Below, piece after piece: positions 36,119-49,300 of a DNA stretch of 64,000 bases. A program made the translations under genes and the position numbers. Each line of letters opens with the position of its first letter. Positions within the stretch are counted from its first letter, which is position 1. The notes under the pieces are model-generated. The model saw nothing but the letters and a program-made list of their open reading frames with translations, did no database searches and was not told the origin of the DNA. Source of the DNA: Pyrocephalus nanus (taxonomy: Eukaryota; Chordata; Aves; Passeriformes; Tyrannidae); NCBI GenBank assembly GCA_038380795.1, contig CM076259.1:79271224-79335223 (forward strand), written 5' to 3'.

Positions 36119-37779
36119 CTTGTCTTTTTACAAAAAGAGATATCTCTCATAAACTTACACTGATTTTCGATATTTCCTCAGTTGTAGACTTGAAGTCTCA
36201 TTCTGAGAAATGTGTTATACATTAGAGTTACTCTTAACAAAACAAAGAAAAATACATTGTTTAAAAGGTATAGAGCAATCCATTTTTTCAAACTCCAGAA
36301 CTCTCAACAGCTTGAAATTGTTTCACAAGTCTTCAGTCCATGTCACTTGCTTCAGTTAAATGTATTTTCCTTGCAGGTTGCCCTATTTATGACCATTTCT
36401 ATTAAAGTTCCCCAAATAAATGATAGGCTTACTTTTACATTCAAGTTGTTGATCTTCTTTTTAGGCTTGCTGCCTTACACTGTTAAGTACCATAAGGCTG
36501 TTTGTCCTCGTCAATTTGTTTGAATAACTTTTTGTGATGTTTGGAGTGTGTTCTAACCCGTGTATGCTCTTATATCTTAACATTCTTACCATATCCAAAT
36601 TCCTTCCAGTTGCTACCCCTCAAGACTTGGTCTTTTTCTCACCCTTTTCCAAAGGAAGTGTTTTGATTTGAGGAGTTGAATTGATGATGTATGTTAGAAG
36701 ACACTGAAAAAGAACTATCTTTGTCTTCCTGGCAGACAGTGGTAATGTCTGTGGCAGTCTTCATGCTTTTAAAATTTCAGCCCTCCTCCTGAGAATCTTT
36801 CACTGTAGCATAGATAAGATTTATTTTTATTGTTTCATTTTGGATATAAAATACCTTTCTGCCTAATCTGGATTTGTGACCTTACAGTAGACCTCATGCT
36901 AGAGCTTAAGACAAACCATCAGGTATTATCACCAGTGACTGACTGAAAAATAAGAACACAGACTAAATTTTATACAAGCTATTTGATTTTTTTAATCAAA
37001 GAAAACTTAAAAATAAGTTGAAATTTCTTGATATAACATTTAGTAAGATTAATGATGTCGTAGTTTCGGACTTAAAATTGTCTTATGTCTGATGGGCCAT
37101 CTTCCCTGGGAACTACATTTATAATAAATGTAGAGCCCAGTTTTGATAGTCTAAGACTGAAAAGCAGAGTAGCTTATTCTCCTTTAATGGATGTCACTTC
37201 ATTTCTAACAGCTTTTTTTCTGAGGATCCTTCACCCAGTGGGGCAAGTAAATTGAGTTACTTGAAGTGCATCCTTTATAGAAATTTGAAGTCTATCACTA
37301 TTTTAAAGGTAGCTGGAAAAAACAACATTTTAAGAATTAATTTCACTGTTACTTAGAAGTAAGTAAAATATGTTGTTATATTGATCCTGGTCCTAACTTA
37401 TGTATTTGGAAAAAGCATAACCTATTATTAAAAATTAGTTTAGAGCCATTGCAGATACAGATACATAACTTCATTTCAAAGAAGAGGAGGGTGGAGACAT
37501 TGATTTCTATAAAATATTCCATTTCCCAGATTGTTTCATATTTTTTTGATGAATCAGAAAGTGCTGAATGCAAATATGCATAGTGTATTTCCACCACAAT
37601 CTTCTGGGAAACCTCTATTTGTTTTTCCCCCCAATGGTGACTGATAAATCAACAAACTTTTTTTCTTCACCTCCTGAAGGAGAGATATTGTAATAATTCA
37701 TCTAAAAGTTCTGTGATTTTTCTGGGTAAGGGAAACTCATTATAATCTTGGTGCTGTGGTATTTCAGAGGAGGAAAAAT
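36119..37779. other. Intron sequence, nothing recognised
   Basis: AT-rich intronic DNA between two CR1 fragments; no element or gene seen. Confidence 0.65.
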
Positions 37780-38012
37780 ATTAAAATGGAAAAAAAAAAA
37801 GTTTTACTGTGAGAGTGAGCACATACTGGAAGAGGTTGCCTAGAGATTTTGTAATCTCCACCTTTGGAGTCATTCAAAACCAAACTGAACACAGACTTGG
37901 GCAAATAGCTGTAGGTTATCCTCTGCTGAAAAGAGGGATTAGACTAGATGATCTCCAGGCATGCCTTCCCACTTCAGCTATCCTGTGATCCCTGTTGATG
38001 GCTCTGTGATTT
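37780..38012 (+). mobile_element. CR1 LINE, short diverged 3' fragment
   Basis: Matches the end of CR1: a TTTACTGTGAGAGTGAGCAC block, CTGGAAGAGGTTGCC, CTCCACCTTTGGAG, TTAGACTAGATGATCTCCAG and a GTGATCC...CTGTGATT tail. More diverged than the other copies, so probably older. Borders approximate. Confidence 0.82.
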
Positions 38013-39134
38013 AGATTAGTTGAAAAGACTTTCCTACAAGGGCACATTAATCTCTTGAATTTTGTGGTATCACTTCACAGCAACAGTTTCATTTTTCCAT
38101 CAATATAAATGAATTAATTAAAGATTAAGTACTGCAGTCCCTTAGGATTAGGATACTTGGTCCATCTCTTTGCTGATTTGAGATGGTGTGAATTCATTTT
38201 AATAGGCTAATACTGAAGAGTAGTGTTCATGTATTTCAATGAAAAGGTACAGCTAAGACACTCCTCAGTGGATGTATCTCTCTGGTTTATGTATCTATAT
38301 AGATCTTGCTGTTAATTTTTTTTTTTTGCTGTGTTTCCTTTTTTACTTGTGTAACAACTACATGAGAATTGGAGGGTCACTCATAACTTAACTTCCCAGG
38401 AGCTTGTTCCCACTCATTATGACTGCCTGGCCTTCCCTGGGAAGAGAGCATTGAAGGCAAGGGAGAGCAAAAACAGGAAATTCAGAGAGCTCCTCCTTCT
38501 AGTTTTCAGGTTTTGGAAGGATATGTCGCTCACTGACTAGCTTACTTTAGACTTTTTGTTGCCTAGGGGGGCTCTCCTTTACTGAGGTATTTGCAGCCAC
38601 AGGCATTCTTAAATTTGAGTTTATTTTCTTTAAGAATCTGTATGCACAAGACAAATATATGAACTTCCACGCAGCTTGAGTTCCAGACATCTCTCTAGTT
38701 ACCATGGATTGCATCTAATCAAGGTCTTTGTGTGGTATGTGCAGCTGTCTAGGAATTAATATGATTCTTCAGACAAATATATAATTTCATTAGGAATAAA
38801 GGTCATGAATGAGCACAAAACTCTTCAGCATTGCTAAGAGTTTGTGCACAGAGTCTTCTACAGAAAGTCCTGAGTTTGTATTTCATAGCGTTAGCCATGC
38901 CATGCAAGACAGAGCTTCAGAGATGAAGCCACATTAGTGTAGCAGCATGCTTGAGTTGTTGAATTCTGTGAAGCACCTGTATTCAAGCTGATAATGCAAC
39001 TTTGGATCCAGCTTTGTTTGGAAAGACTGTGCAGAACAATCCTTAGAGGTTTTATCTCCTTCCTAGCAGAAGCAGAAGGATGGGGTGAAGGCTGATTTGT
39101 AATTTCTTACCCTTTAGTGTAGATGCAACCAGTG
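38013..39134. other. Intron sequence, nothing recognised
   Basis: AT-rich intronic DNA between CR1 fragments; a run of 12 T lies near 38319. No gene seen. Confidence 0.6.
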
Positions 39135-39444
39135 GCTTGTTCCGTGTGGAACTTTTTACAAGGGCATGTAGTGATAGGGCAAGGGGGAATGGCTTTAAAC
39201 AGAAATTTAGTAGGTTTAAACTGAATATTAGGAAGAATTTCTTTACTGTGAGAATGGTAAGGTGCTGGAACAAGTTGCCCAGAGGGGCTTTGGGTGCCCC
39301 ATCCCTGGAAGTGTTCAAGGCCAGGCTGGGCAGATATTTGAGAAAACTGGTAGAGTGGAAAGTGTTCCTGCCCATGGCAGGCAGGTTGGAACTAGATAGT
39401 CTTTAAGGTCCTTTCCAACCTTAAACATTCTGTGATTCTATGAA
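39135..39444 (+). mobile_element. CR1 LINE, 3' end fragment (sense)
   Basis: Contains the terminal part of CR1 ORF2 and the 3' UTR: GGGCAAGGGGGAATGG, TTAGGAAGAATTTCTTTAC, GGTGCTGGAACAAGTTGCCC, GTGTTCAAGGCCAGGCTGG, CTGCCCATGGCAGG, CCTTTCCAACC and the tail ATTCTGTGATTCTATGA. A piece stays open as the plus frame 39137-39406 but has no start of its own. The 3' end is intact, the 5' end truncated. Confidence 0.95.
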
Positions 39445-39822
39445 ATATGAAACTGCACTGTTTGACTTATGACAGCATTTCGTGATATTGTAGATCTGTG
39501 TTGCATACAATACTCTATCTGCCATTCCAAATTTCCCTCCATTTGGAAACTATTTCAATTTGACAGTTTTAAGTGCTGGGGAGGTTAATTTCCCTAGAAT
39601 TATTTTGATCTTCAGTGTCGTAAGTCATGTGATCATGTAATTTTGATACAGCTTGCTGTGAAACCTCAGCATTTCTTACTTTTGCCTTTAAGAAGCACTT
39701 GCATGCATGTGGTCTTGCATGGATTTTATGTATAGAAAATAGCTGTATCCATCTGTACTACAATTTTTCAGATCAAAGGCTTTTAGGGGAAAAATGCCTA
39801 TGAAAATAATTGCATTTGGAAT

Positions 39823-40010
39823 ACAGAATCAGAAGCATGGAATCAGACTACTTTGGGTTGGGAGGGACCTCTAAAGGACATTTAATCCAACCCCCCTGCA
39901 GTGAGCAGGAAGTTCTTCAACCTGTTCCAGTGTTTCATCACCCTCATAGTAAAAAATGTCTTCCTTACATCTATTCTTGTAGTTTAAAACCATTAGGCCT
40001 GTCCTATCAA
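39823..40010 (-). mobile_element. CR1 LINE, short 3' fragment (antisense)
   Basis: Starts ACAGAATCAGAAGCATGGAA and continues through GGGTTGGGAGGGACCTCTAA, AATCCAACCCCCCTGC, CAACCTGTTCCAGTGTTTCA and CATTAGGCCTGTCCTATC, the reverse complement of a CR1 3' end. It lies about 380 bp after the previous CR1 with the two 3' ends facing each other. The plus frame 39810-40043 falls in it and is not a gene. Confidence 0.93.
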
Positions 40011-43000
40011 AATGTTACACTTGGCTTGTCTCTTGACATTTGAGTTAGGGATTGTTTGGTTTTGTGTGCTGACTTTATTGGTCTTTTGAACACTGAACCT
40101 CTCCTTAGCAGTGGTGGCTTTTTTAGGGTAAATCTGAGTTGTCTTTCAGTTAGATACTAAAAGTGAGCTGGAGTTCTGTGTATGATTTTATATGTATTTC
40201 TTAAACTGCATATACTATTTGGTTTGTGAATAGTTTTCCCTTGTGTCTTGAAACTTCTTGGGAAAATACATTTCTTTTTCATTAATTGCAGCTATAAATA
40301 AAGTAGTGAAGAAATACATAGAGATGGGTGTAAAGTTTCCTGTTGTGATCTTTCAGACAGGATGGATGAATGAGTCATTCATTTAAGTAGCAGTGATGAT
40401 AATGAAGGCTTCAAGGAAGATATTAAATTCTGTCATTGTGATCTGCCTGTGCTCAGACTCCAGATCCTGAAAGCGACAATCCCAGACTGTCCAGGTCTGC
40501 TGAAACACAGTCTATCCTGGCAGTTGCCTGCCACTGCCTTGCCTGTTGACCCCTTTTACCATCAAAAATTCTGAAAGCTAGACTATTACTGTGCAAAGTG
40601 GAGAGCCCTGACATCTCTGGCAGTGATGCTGAAATGCTGGGGAGAAAGCAGGGCTACTGCTCTTGGAAAGGAAGTAGAGAGTGACTAACTTTTTAAAATA
40701 AATGCTTCAGTTCTGTAAGTGTGTGCACTGCAAGAGTTTTGACATGTTTTGTATGCTACTGATGTTGTAGTACATGTGGTTGTTGCTTGTTTTCAGCCGA
40801 CGTCTTCACTGCTCTTTTTCCTCTGACAACTGAGTATCAGTTTCTGCCCTTGTCTTATCTACAGTTTCCACCCCCTATAACTTATGCCTCCCACTATTTC
40901 TCACAGAAAAATAATGAGTTCTGGTGATTATTTCCCCTATTTTTTCCCCATCCCTTTAGCCACAAGCCTCACTAGCCTCCCAGTATCAGGAGGGGGAAAT
41001 GAAAATAACAACAAAATTAGTAATTCTTCTGTGGCAGACTCTTATTTGCTGCTGTCAGTACTCTGCCATAACTCAAGTTCCTGGGGAGAAGGGTTAAAAT
41101 CCAAGCAGTTGTTAGAATGTTACATCTTCCTGCACAGGAATTTAATAACACACCAGTCTTTCAGTTGCATGGAGCTACTGAGAGGAGGCTTAACAACAAT
41201 TTTCTTATACTTATATTAGCAAAGAGGAACCGAACCACCTTCTATTATGAAATAAATACTCTTTAGATCATTACTGCTTGCTGTTATAGAAAATCCACAC
41301 AAAACAAAACAAAACAAAACAAAACAAAACAAAACAAAACAAAACAAAACACTTTATTAGCTTAAACAATAGATTTGCAGAATGAATTGCTTTAAAGCAT
41401 AGAATTTAAACAGTTTCTTTTATATGTCTGAGTAATTTCGGGCACTTTTCTCTATAACAGCAGTAAAAGGAGATCTTACATTCATGTTGTATTTAAAGCC
41501 ATTTTGACAAATTTAACCCAGTAATACCAGGCACATTGTGTTTCTCTAATAAAATGTTTATGGTAAGTGTGGAATGCTCTGTCTAGGCCTCATTTCCAGC
41601 TGAAATCAGGTATGACAGAGATTGTTGAACTCATTGTGTTCAATCTGTTTGGCAGTAGTTTGGGAGGGGAGATGTGCAGGTTTTTTCCTATTTGCTAAAC
41701 AGAACTCTGACATTTCCTGGAAAAGGGCTGGGATGAATTTTTGATAGTCTGTAAAAATCCATAAGAGCAAACATGACTTTACTACTAATTCATGGCATTC
41801 TAAAATCCAAGATGGCATTCCGGTGCTGGAACAATATTTCTTACCACTGGGATTTGCCTCTTGTTTCTTCTCTCATATCACTTCAATCCCTCACAATGAA
41901 AATGATGAAAAACAGTGCTTCTTTACACATGTTCCAAAGCTTCCTGGTTCATCTTCAGTGCTTTTTGTAGATATACAGGTCCAGGTCCAAGTTTAACAGC
42001 TAAGTCTGGCTCTGAGACAGCCATCTTCTCCATCTTGCAAGGCATGGGGAGTTGTGGATTTTTTTCATAACACGACTTCGCATGCTGACTTGTTGCTAGT
42101 GCTCTTCTTCTTAGGTGTTGTAATCCTGCTTCTTCCTTGTAGACAAGTAGGTGGATTGCTAATGAAGGTGCAACCACGCACTGTGATCCTGAATGCCCTC
42201 TCTAATTATAACAAGTAAGCAAATAATAACAGTAATTTTTAATGAAAGGAAGATATAGCTTGATTAGATAGCCAAGTGGGAACACCTTTTCTAGGTCTCT
42301 AATTGTGCCACCATGCTTCCCATGTGTTGTGTCTACCATTCAATCATTATGAGCCATGGTGGTTCAGAGGTGGTTTGCTGCCAGTGTATAAGTAGTAAGG
42401 TGGCTATAGCAGTGATAGAAAAATTTGTCTCAGACAGGAAAAATCAGCTGAACCACGGTGGTGCAGGAAATAGTGTTTCTTTCTGTAGACTCAACAGTCT
42501 GTACAGTGATACATTGCTTCATGGTTCAGCAAGGTGAACGTCTTGATTAATCTGAGCTGTCTTCCTATGGAAATGGGGTCTGATTATTTATTATTATGGA
42601 AAATGTGTTGGCTCTTTCCATAGATAAGTAATTTTGACTTGGACAGGAGTTCTTTTGCTTTCAGAGGACAATATAATATTTCTCTCTCTTCATACCACTG
42701 CTTGACCTAGCTGTTGTGTTTAATTCTCTTTTAATGACACTTTTCTTCAAACTGGAAAAATTTTCCTGGGAACACCTGGGTTTCCCTTTGTTGGAGCATA
42801 TTCCTCAGAATTACTCATCCTCACCCCTTTGGCATACCTTTGTATTTTTGACAATAATTTGACTCATTTTGCTGAGTGGGCATCACAGGTTCTCCTTACT
42901 TTGTTCTTTTGTTTGGCAGATCATTTCACATTCTCTTTTCTCACCATCACTCACTTATTTTTCTGTGAGCTCTGATACTTAACTGCCTCCCTGGTCTGTT

Positions 43001-43011
43001 CCTTAGTGAGA
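40011..43011. other. Intron sequence, only an AAAAC microsatellite recognised
   Basis: AT-rich intronic DNA containing the repeat at 41299-41350. Frames such as plus 40884-41219 and minus 41923-42177 show no family motif. Confidence 0.65.
41299..41350. repeat. (AAAAC)n microsatellite, about 10 units
   Basis: Pure pentanucleotide tandem repeat of about 50 bp. Confidence 0.97.
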
Positions 43012-43363
43012 AGAGCAGACCTACTGCTCTCTACAAATACCTGAAAGGAGGTTGTAGTGAGGTGGGAGTTGGTCTCTTCTCCCAAGTAACAAGTTATAGG
43101 ATGAGAGGAAATGGCCTCGAGTTGCACCAGGGAATGGTTTAGCTTGAAAATTAGGAAAAGTTTCTTCACCAAAAGGCTGGTCAGGCAGTAGAACAAGCCA
43201 CCCAAAGAAATGGTTGAGTCACCATTCTTGGAAGTATTTAAAAGACATATAGCTACTGCACTTAGGGACATGTTTTAGTGGTGGACTCTGCAATGCTGGG
43301 TTAATGGCTAGACTCGATGTTCTTAAGGGTATTTTCCAACCTAAATGATTCTGTGATTCAGTG
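43012..43363 (+). mobile_element. CR1 LINE, 3' end fragment (sense)
   Basis: Begins with a CTGCTCTCTACAAATACCTGAAAGGAGGTTGTAGTGAGGTGGG block (CR1 ORF2: [10 protein letters not shown]), continues with GAGAGGAAATGGCCTCGAGTTGCACCAGGG and AAGTTTCTTCACC, and ends with ACTCGATGTTCTTAAGGG and ATTCTGTGATTCAGTGAT. 5'-truncated, with an intact 3' tail, and no coding capacity. Confidence 0.94.
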
Positions 43364-46300
43364 ATTTGCTGGCATCTTTGCTTTTCTTTTCTTGCAGTTC
43401 ACATTTGAATTTCTCAGGGTGTTTGGAGCACTCCAAACTTATCTTCAAGCTTTATTCTTTATTACTGGTTTTGCTTTTGTGTCCTAACTTCATGGCCGTC
43501 AGTTTTCTGTTCTTTTCATCTAAGGATGTGCTGTCAAAATCTTTTTTTTTTTTTTCTTCCAGATTTACAAGTTTTCAGTATATCTGGCCTTAGCTATTCT
43601 CTCATATTATTTCATTACTCACCCAAATTTTGCCTTCATCCTCATCTGTGCCTTTAATCTTCAGACTTTATTTCTTTGGTGGAACCTATTAGATTACATT
43701 TCTTACAGGTACATATTCTAGAGAATGTTTAACATAATGTAACTAGTTGTTGTAATGGTTTTCTCTTTTCATCATGTCCTTTCTTCTGCCGCCTTTGCAA
43801 CGATTTGGATAGTTTTTCCTGCTCCTACCTTTAAACGCAAGAGCATTCCCTAAATAAAGAGAAAAAGCTCCCAGAAACCTTTTACACCTCTAAATTCATG
43901 TGAAATCTCCACTGCGTTTCTGCTTTGCTGACTTTCTCTGTTTTACCAATGAGCTTTTGTTAAAGCTAAAAAAGCACTAGAATTACCTTTTGTAGGGTCG
44001 ATTCCACAAACCTAGTTTATGTTTCTTGATTGAGTTCTTTCTTTCCTCTCTGCTGGAGTAACCTTGCTCTAAAGTTGCAAAGAACTGTTCCTAAATGTCT
44101 GGAGTGAGTAGGGAGTTGCATCTGCTTTTAGATTTCTGTAATAGTGATTACTGTCTCTGGGAACAGTATGTTCTCCATACATTCATTAGTGGGAAACAGG
44201 CAGTTTTAGCTTGCAATTTAGTGGACCTGTTTAGAAGTAGTACTTTGGGAACACCAATTGCTACAGCAAGTGGCTTTGATGCATTCTTTCTCTAAAATCA
44301 CTCAATAGGCCCAGATTTCTCCTGTCAGCTGATCTTTTGCTTAGCAGATTTTTTTTTTTTGCTAGAAACTGTTGCAGTGAATATTGCTTTTTCCTTGAAA
44401 GATTACATTTTTTTTTAGCCAGCAATCTCATTTCTGAAGTTTTAAATATTTAATAAAACAATTCGTCTGTAGAAAGCACTATTTGCATTGTCTTTGTGTT
44501 TTACATGATGACTGAGAAGATTGACATAGCAGTATTTTGTGAAATATCTACACTTATTTCCAAAACAGAAGAGGGTAGTTGTTTTCAATTTTGTGTAGAA
44601 TTCCCCACAGTACTTATCAGGCTTTACAGTCTTAACATTTTTAATCAGTTGTAAAAGATCCTCTTACTCTCTGATTTATATAATAGACCTTAGCTTTTCT
44701 ATTTTTGCTTCATTTGACTTCAGAATGTTTCCAATGCTATAAAAAAATTGACATTTCGGTAATCTTATTTTCATCTTAAATTTTCCCATGGATCAATGTT
44801 GACAATATTATCACTTTTTAAACAGTGACTTTTAAAGAAAAGATTAGACAGATTCTTAAAACAAAAGCAATACAATATTTAATATTAAGAATATTACTGA
44901 CATTTTTTACTCAAAATCTTACTGACTGAAGTTTTCAAGAGATTGGTCATGTGTTTTGAGTTCTCCAGCTGCCGGAGAGCTTTTAGAGTTTTCTGGGAAA
45001 CACTGGGGATTCTTCCTTCTCTCTCCTTCCTGCTTATAAAAGAGGAATTATGGGAAGTATTGCAAGTTATATAAACCTTCCCTGGTACTCCCAGAGGTTC
45101 ATCTTGTGTGGTAGCCTAATTGTCCCTGCACTAACGTGAAACATATTTTCTTTATTCCTACTACTCATTCAGTTTAAAGTACCTCTTTTGCCCATCACTG
45201 GTGTTTCCTCTTATCCTACCCACTGGGTGACATGGACCAAGGACTGAGGCTCTTCCACACAAATCACCATTGTCAGTAGGCTGCCCCACTGAGAACAGAC
45301 ACAGCATAGCTGGTGACAACGCAAGTCAGGACTGAAAGCAGGAAGTGTAGAAGAGGAGGGTGGCTGCACAACGAGACTGCTGCGTTTTGTGTCTACAACT
45401 TAAGCACACGTATAAATCTGTGGCAAAACAAAAATCTGTCAAAATGAGGGTCAGTTCAGAAATCTTGGGAGGGACAAGTCTTATTTCACAGTGATCCTTC
45501 TAGAAATTTTGGGGCTAATTCACACTATAAACCTGATTTCTTGCTCTCAGAACTAGCAAGAATATTAAGGTATAGGCATTTGTTTCAATATTGGGCTCTT
45601 CATAACACCTGCTTGAGTTAACAAAGTAAAATAAAATGCCTACATTTTAGTGTTTCAGAGCACTGTTGTGTTTGTCAGGAAGGTTTGGAGATTGATCGGA
45701 AATCCAGATTTCAGTCCAAATTTTCTGTGGCAGAGATAGGGTAGTCCTCACTGGTAGGCTTTGATGACTTGTTGCACGTAGTTCAACTAGCTTGAAAACT
45801 GCCGTCACTAATTGCTGGGCTTTACTCAGGTCATCTGAACAGGTGGCTGACTATAAATACATGCAGCTCCTAATTATACCTGTTCTCTCTACCTCAGTCT
45901 TACCAGTGTCCTTATCAGGGCATGTGGTTCTATCAAGACAGATGCTCAAAGAGGGTGTTACTTTCAAGGACTTTAAACAAGTACACACCTGTAGAGCAAT
46001 ACATGATGTGCCTGGCTAGTCCTTTGGTAACTCTTGGGTCACTGGCTTGCTACTGCTATGCACTCGTCTTGAAATTTGTAACTCGGGGTTACCTGCAACA
46101 AAGAATTTACTACGAATACTTGAAATCATTCAGTGGGGAAATAAAAGATTGTGTTGTTTTCTAAAGACAAAGTCTGCATTTAAAAATCTGTTAGTCCTTC
46201 ATTCAAACTGATTCAAAAGCCGTTATTTCTTCATTCCACATTACACACTTTTCCTCAGAGCTAGCCTTTTTGGGTGTCAGGAAAAAATATTATTTCTCAG

Positions 46301-49300
46301 ATGCCATTAAAATTGGGGAAAAGATTTTAAGAGCTGTAAGGCACTGTCTCTATGACAGATTAGAGAGCCTTGTAACGAGAGGCTAGTGCACAGTCTGTCC
46401 AATTGGCAACAAAAACCAAAAAATTTACTTAAAGAGTGAAGGGCTAGAGCATTTTAACTTGGAATAACTCAGTAGATGATGCAGTTGCTAGGTAATGTCT
46501 TTCTTTTCTGCAAAAAGTCTCTAGGTGAAAGCTAATCAATAAGGTAGATACAGTGTGATGTAATTTGTTGCCATGGTTTCTGAACTTAGCAGTCTGCAAA
46601 TAATATTGATGGTTGCTAAGCAGTTGGATATTTTCATATTGTTGTTTTGCCATTATAAATCTCTTTAATATTAGCTAAAGCCTCAAAGAGCAGAGCACTT
46701 AAGAGTTTAAATGTTTTAATAGATAGGCTTCTATTATAACCCTAAAATATCTTGAATTTTACTACCTAATAAACAACAGGCATCAGGAGGAAGTGAACAA
46801 GGTTAACATTTTGATGATTAAATTTCCACAAAGCAGTTGACATTTTCTAGTAAATTAATCTGCAAATTAAATATCTCTGTGGAATTAGTGCTATGACTCA
46901 TTACATGGTAGATCATATGAAGAAAAAAAGGGGTAAGCAGCCAGTCCTCTGAATGATAAGGCAGTCAAATGTATAAAGCTCTAAATATCTCAAAAACCAT
47001 CATGGCTTCTTGAACAATGGCTTTGTGTTTCATATATATTTCACTGTTGGATTATGCCTCTTTATTAGGCTTGGCTTTGGCTAGAAAATATTTTATAGCA
47101 GTTAATGCAAATCATCGGAGAGCTGGACAGGCTGAAAGGGAAAGGAGACTTATTTTTCCTGATAGTTGTCAAGATGAAGGGAAAGCATTTCCAGGTCAGG
47201 TCCTTTAAATCAAACATAACTTCATTTTTAATATTCTATGGAGAAGGTGATAGTTTTGGTAGAATGTTGTGTATCCTTTCCTTGAATTATTGGCATCTCT
47301 TTACAGTAGTTTTTCTTGATAGTTTGAGTTATTGAAAACGTTTTGGAGGGAAAAAATGAGAAGAGATAAGGAGAGGAAAAGCAGTTAAAAATCAGATGAT
47401 GGCTTGCTGAATTCTAGGATTTGTACATCTTAGGTGACATTTACCATGGTGTCTAGTTTTTCTCTTTTTCCCCAATTATGTTTCCTTCTCCTCCTCTTCA
47501 ATTTCCACTGTTCTCTGCCTTAACCACACATTTCTTTGCAAAGTGTTTTGCCACCTTCTTTCTCGGCTTCTTCACACATCTCTCCTTTGTGTGGTGACAT
47601 TGACTATCACCTTTCTTTTGAACAGAGAAGTAATTGCCTTCATAGCCCTACTTGTCTCCTTAATATAGTGAGTGAATTGTCAAGGATGCATCCCTAATGG
47701 GAGAACCTGAGGAAGATGTCACCAGGAAAAGTGATGCATACAACTAAAATCCTGCTCCTGCAAAGTGGGCAGAAATGTTCTTGATGACTCCTCTGCTTGA
47801 ACTCCTCTAGAAATTCCCTACAGGCCAGGCAGAAACACAATAGCAGCCTTCAAGGAGTGTATCCTCAGAGCAGTGCTACTGAGAGCAGGCAGATGAAGGA
47901 GACATGTCAGCTCGATGATGATCACAGGTGTCATGTTAACAATCTGAAAAGGATACTAGCAGTGCAGCAGTGCTTCTTACCCAAATGTTTAAAGAGAGGA
48001 AGGAGGGAAATAAAAAAAAAAAAAAGGCAGCCTGGAAAAGGAGATACAAATCAGTACTGCTGATCAGCAAGAGCTTTAAATGACTATCCGATGCTAAATC
48101 TGTAAAGTGGTGCCATTGAGTGGAATTACCTAAAGAAGTATTTCACTCTAAGGCTGTCACAAAGAAAAAGCATTTACTTCAGATGCCATATGCCAACTGT
48201 GCAATCAGGCTTCCAGTCTGGTGTGTGTTTTAAAGCTGAGGGGCAAGTCTCAGCCACTTGTAATTGTTCTTGCATAACACTTGCTTTTACGATACTAGAT
48301 ATTTGATTGCTTGTGCTGTTGTGAGAGTTTTGTTGTTTGGGATAACATACTTTTATTTCTTGAGTTTTTTTCATCATAGGGTTATTTTTGTTTGGGTTTT
48401 GGGGTGTTTTTTCCCCCTTAAGAAAAAACTAAATTGTCAGACCATTTTTTAGCACTCTTTCACATCGTAAAGCAATTAAGTCTATAAAAGATTAAAAGAA
48501 ATGTACCTTTTCTGTCTGAAAAAATACCCACACACGTCATTATATGATGGACAACTTGGCATTTTGTACTAGTGAACAACTTCATAAAACATACATACAA
48601 TAGTGGAAAGTCTTAATCAGCTTTAACAAAATAATTTCTTAATTTGTCAATTTCTGTTGTGTTTTTTAGGCAAAATATTTGCACCAACAGCCTTTGCAAG
48701 ACACTGAGTATAGCTGATAAGTAGAAATGGGAGTTTAAGTACCCACTTCTAAAAGAAAAGAGAAGCTGTACACATAAAATCTCCAGAGCCACCACGACAT
48801 CACTGCATTGCACACACCTGTAAAGCCTTTCAAACTGTTCCCAGCCCTTTTACATGGGACTTTGATGTTCCATGTAATTCTGGTTGGCCCCATGTCACTG
48901 AAAGCTTAACACAGCTTTGGAATAGGTTTTCAAAGTGTGATATGGAAGTTAAAATAAAAACAGGTGTAACAGTAAAAGTATTTAGTGAAAGTACCCTGGC
49001 CTTTAAAGTCCCATATGGAGCCAAGGTTAGATAATGCAACATGGAACAAATTTTATGAGGTATAGCTACAGGTCTTCAAAGTGTATGATATAGTTACATG
49101 ATAATAGGTGAATACAGTTATTTCAGTCCTGTTGATTGTGCTGAATGTAGTAGACAATGCAGTTATTGCAGCTGAGGGATGAATAGAAAGGCTAAGAAGA
49201 ACACAGATATTTAACCCAATTAGATGCTTCAGCTACTGTTGACGTTATTAAATAAAAATCTCAGAACTTGCTGCTTAAAGTTGTTTCAGAGTATAAAATT

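Noticed and set aside
45037..45047. TATAAAAG-like word near 45040 as a promoter
   Set aside because: Isolated AT-rich word with no downstream frame, LTR ends or other promoter signs.
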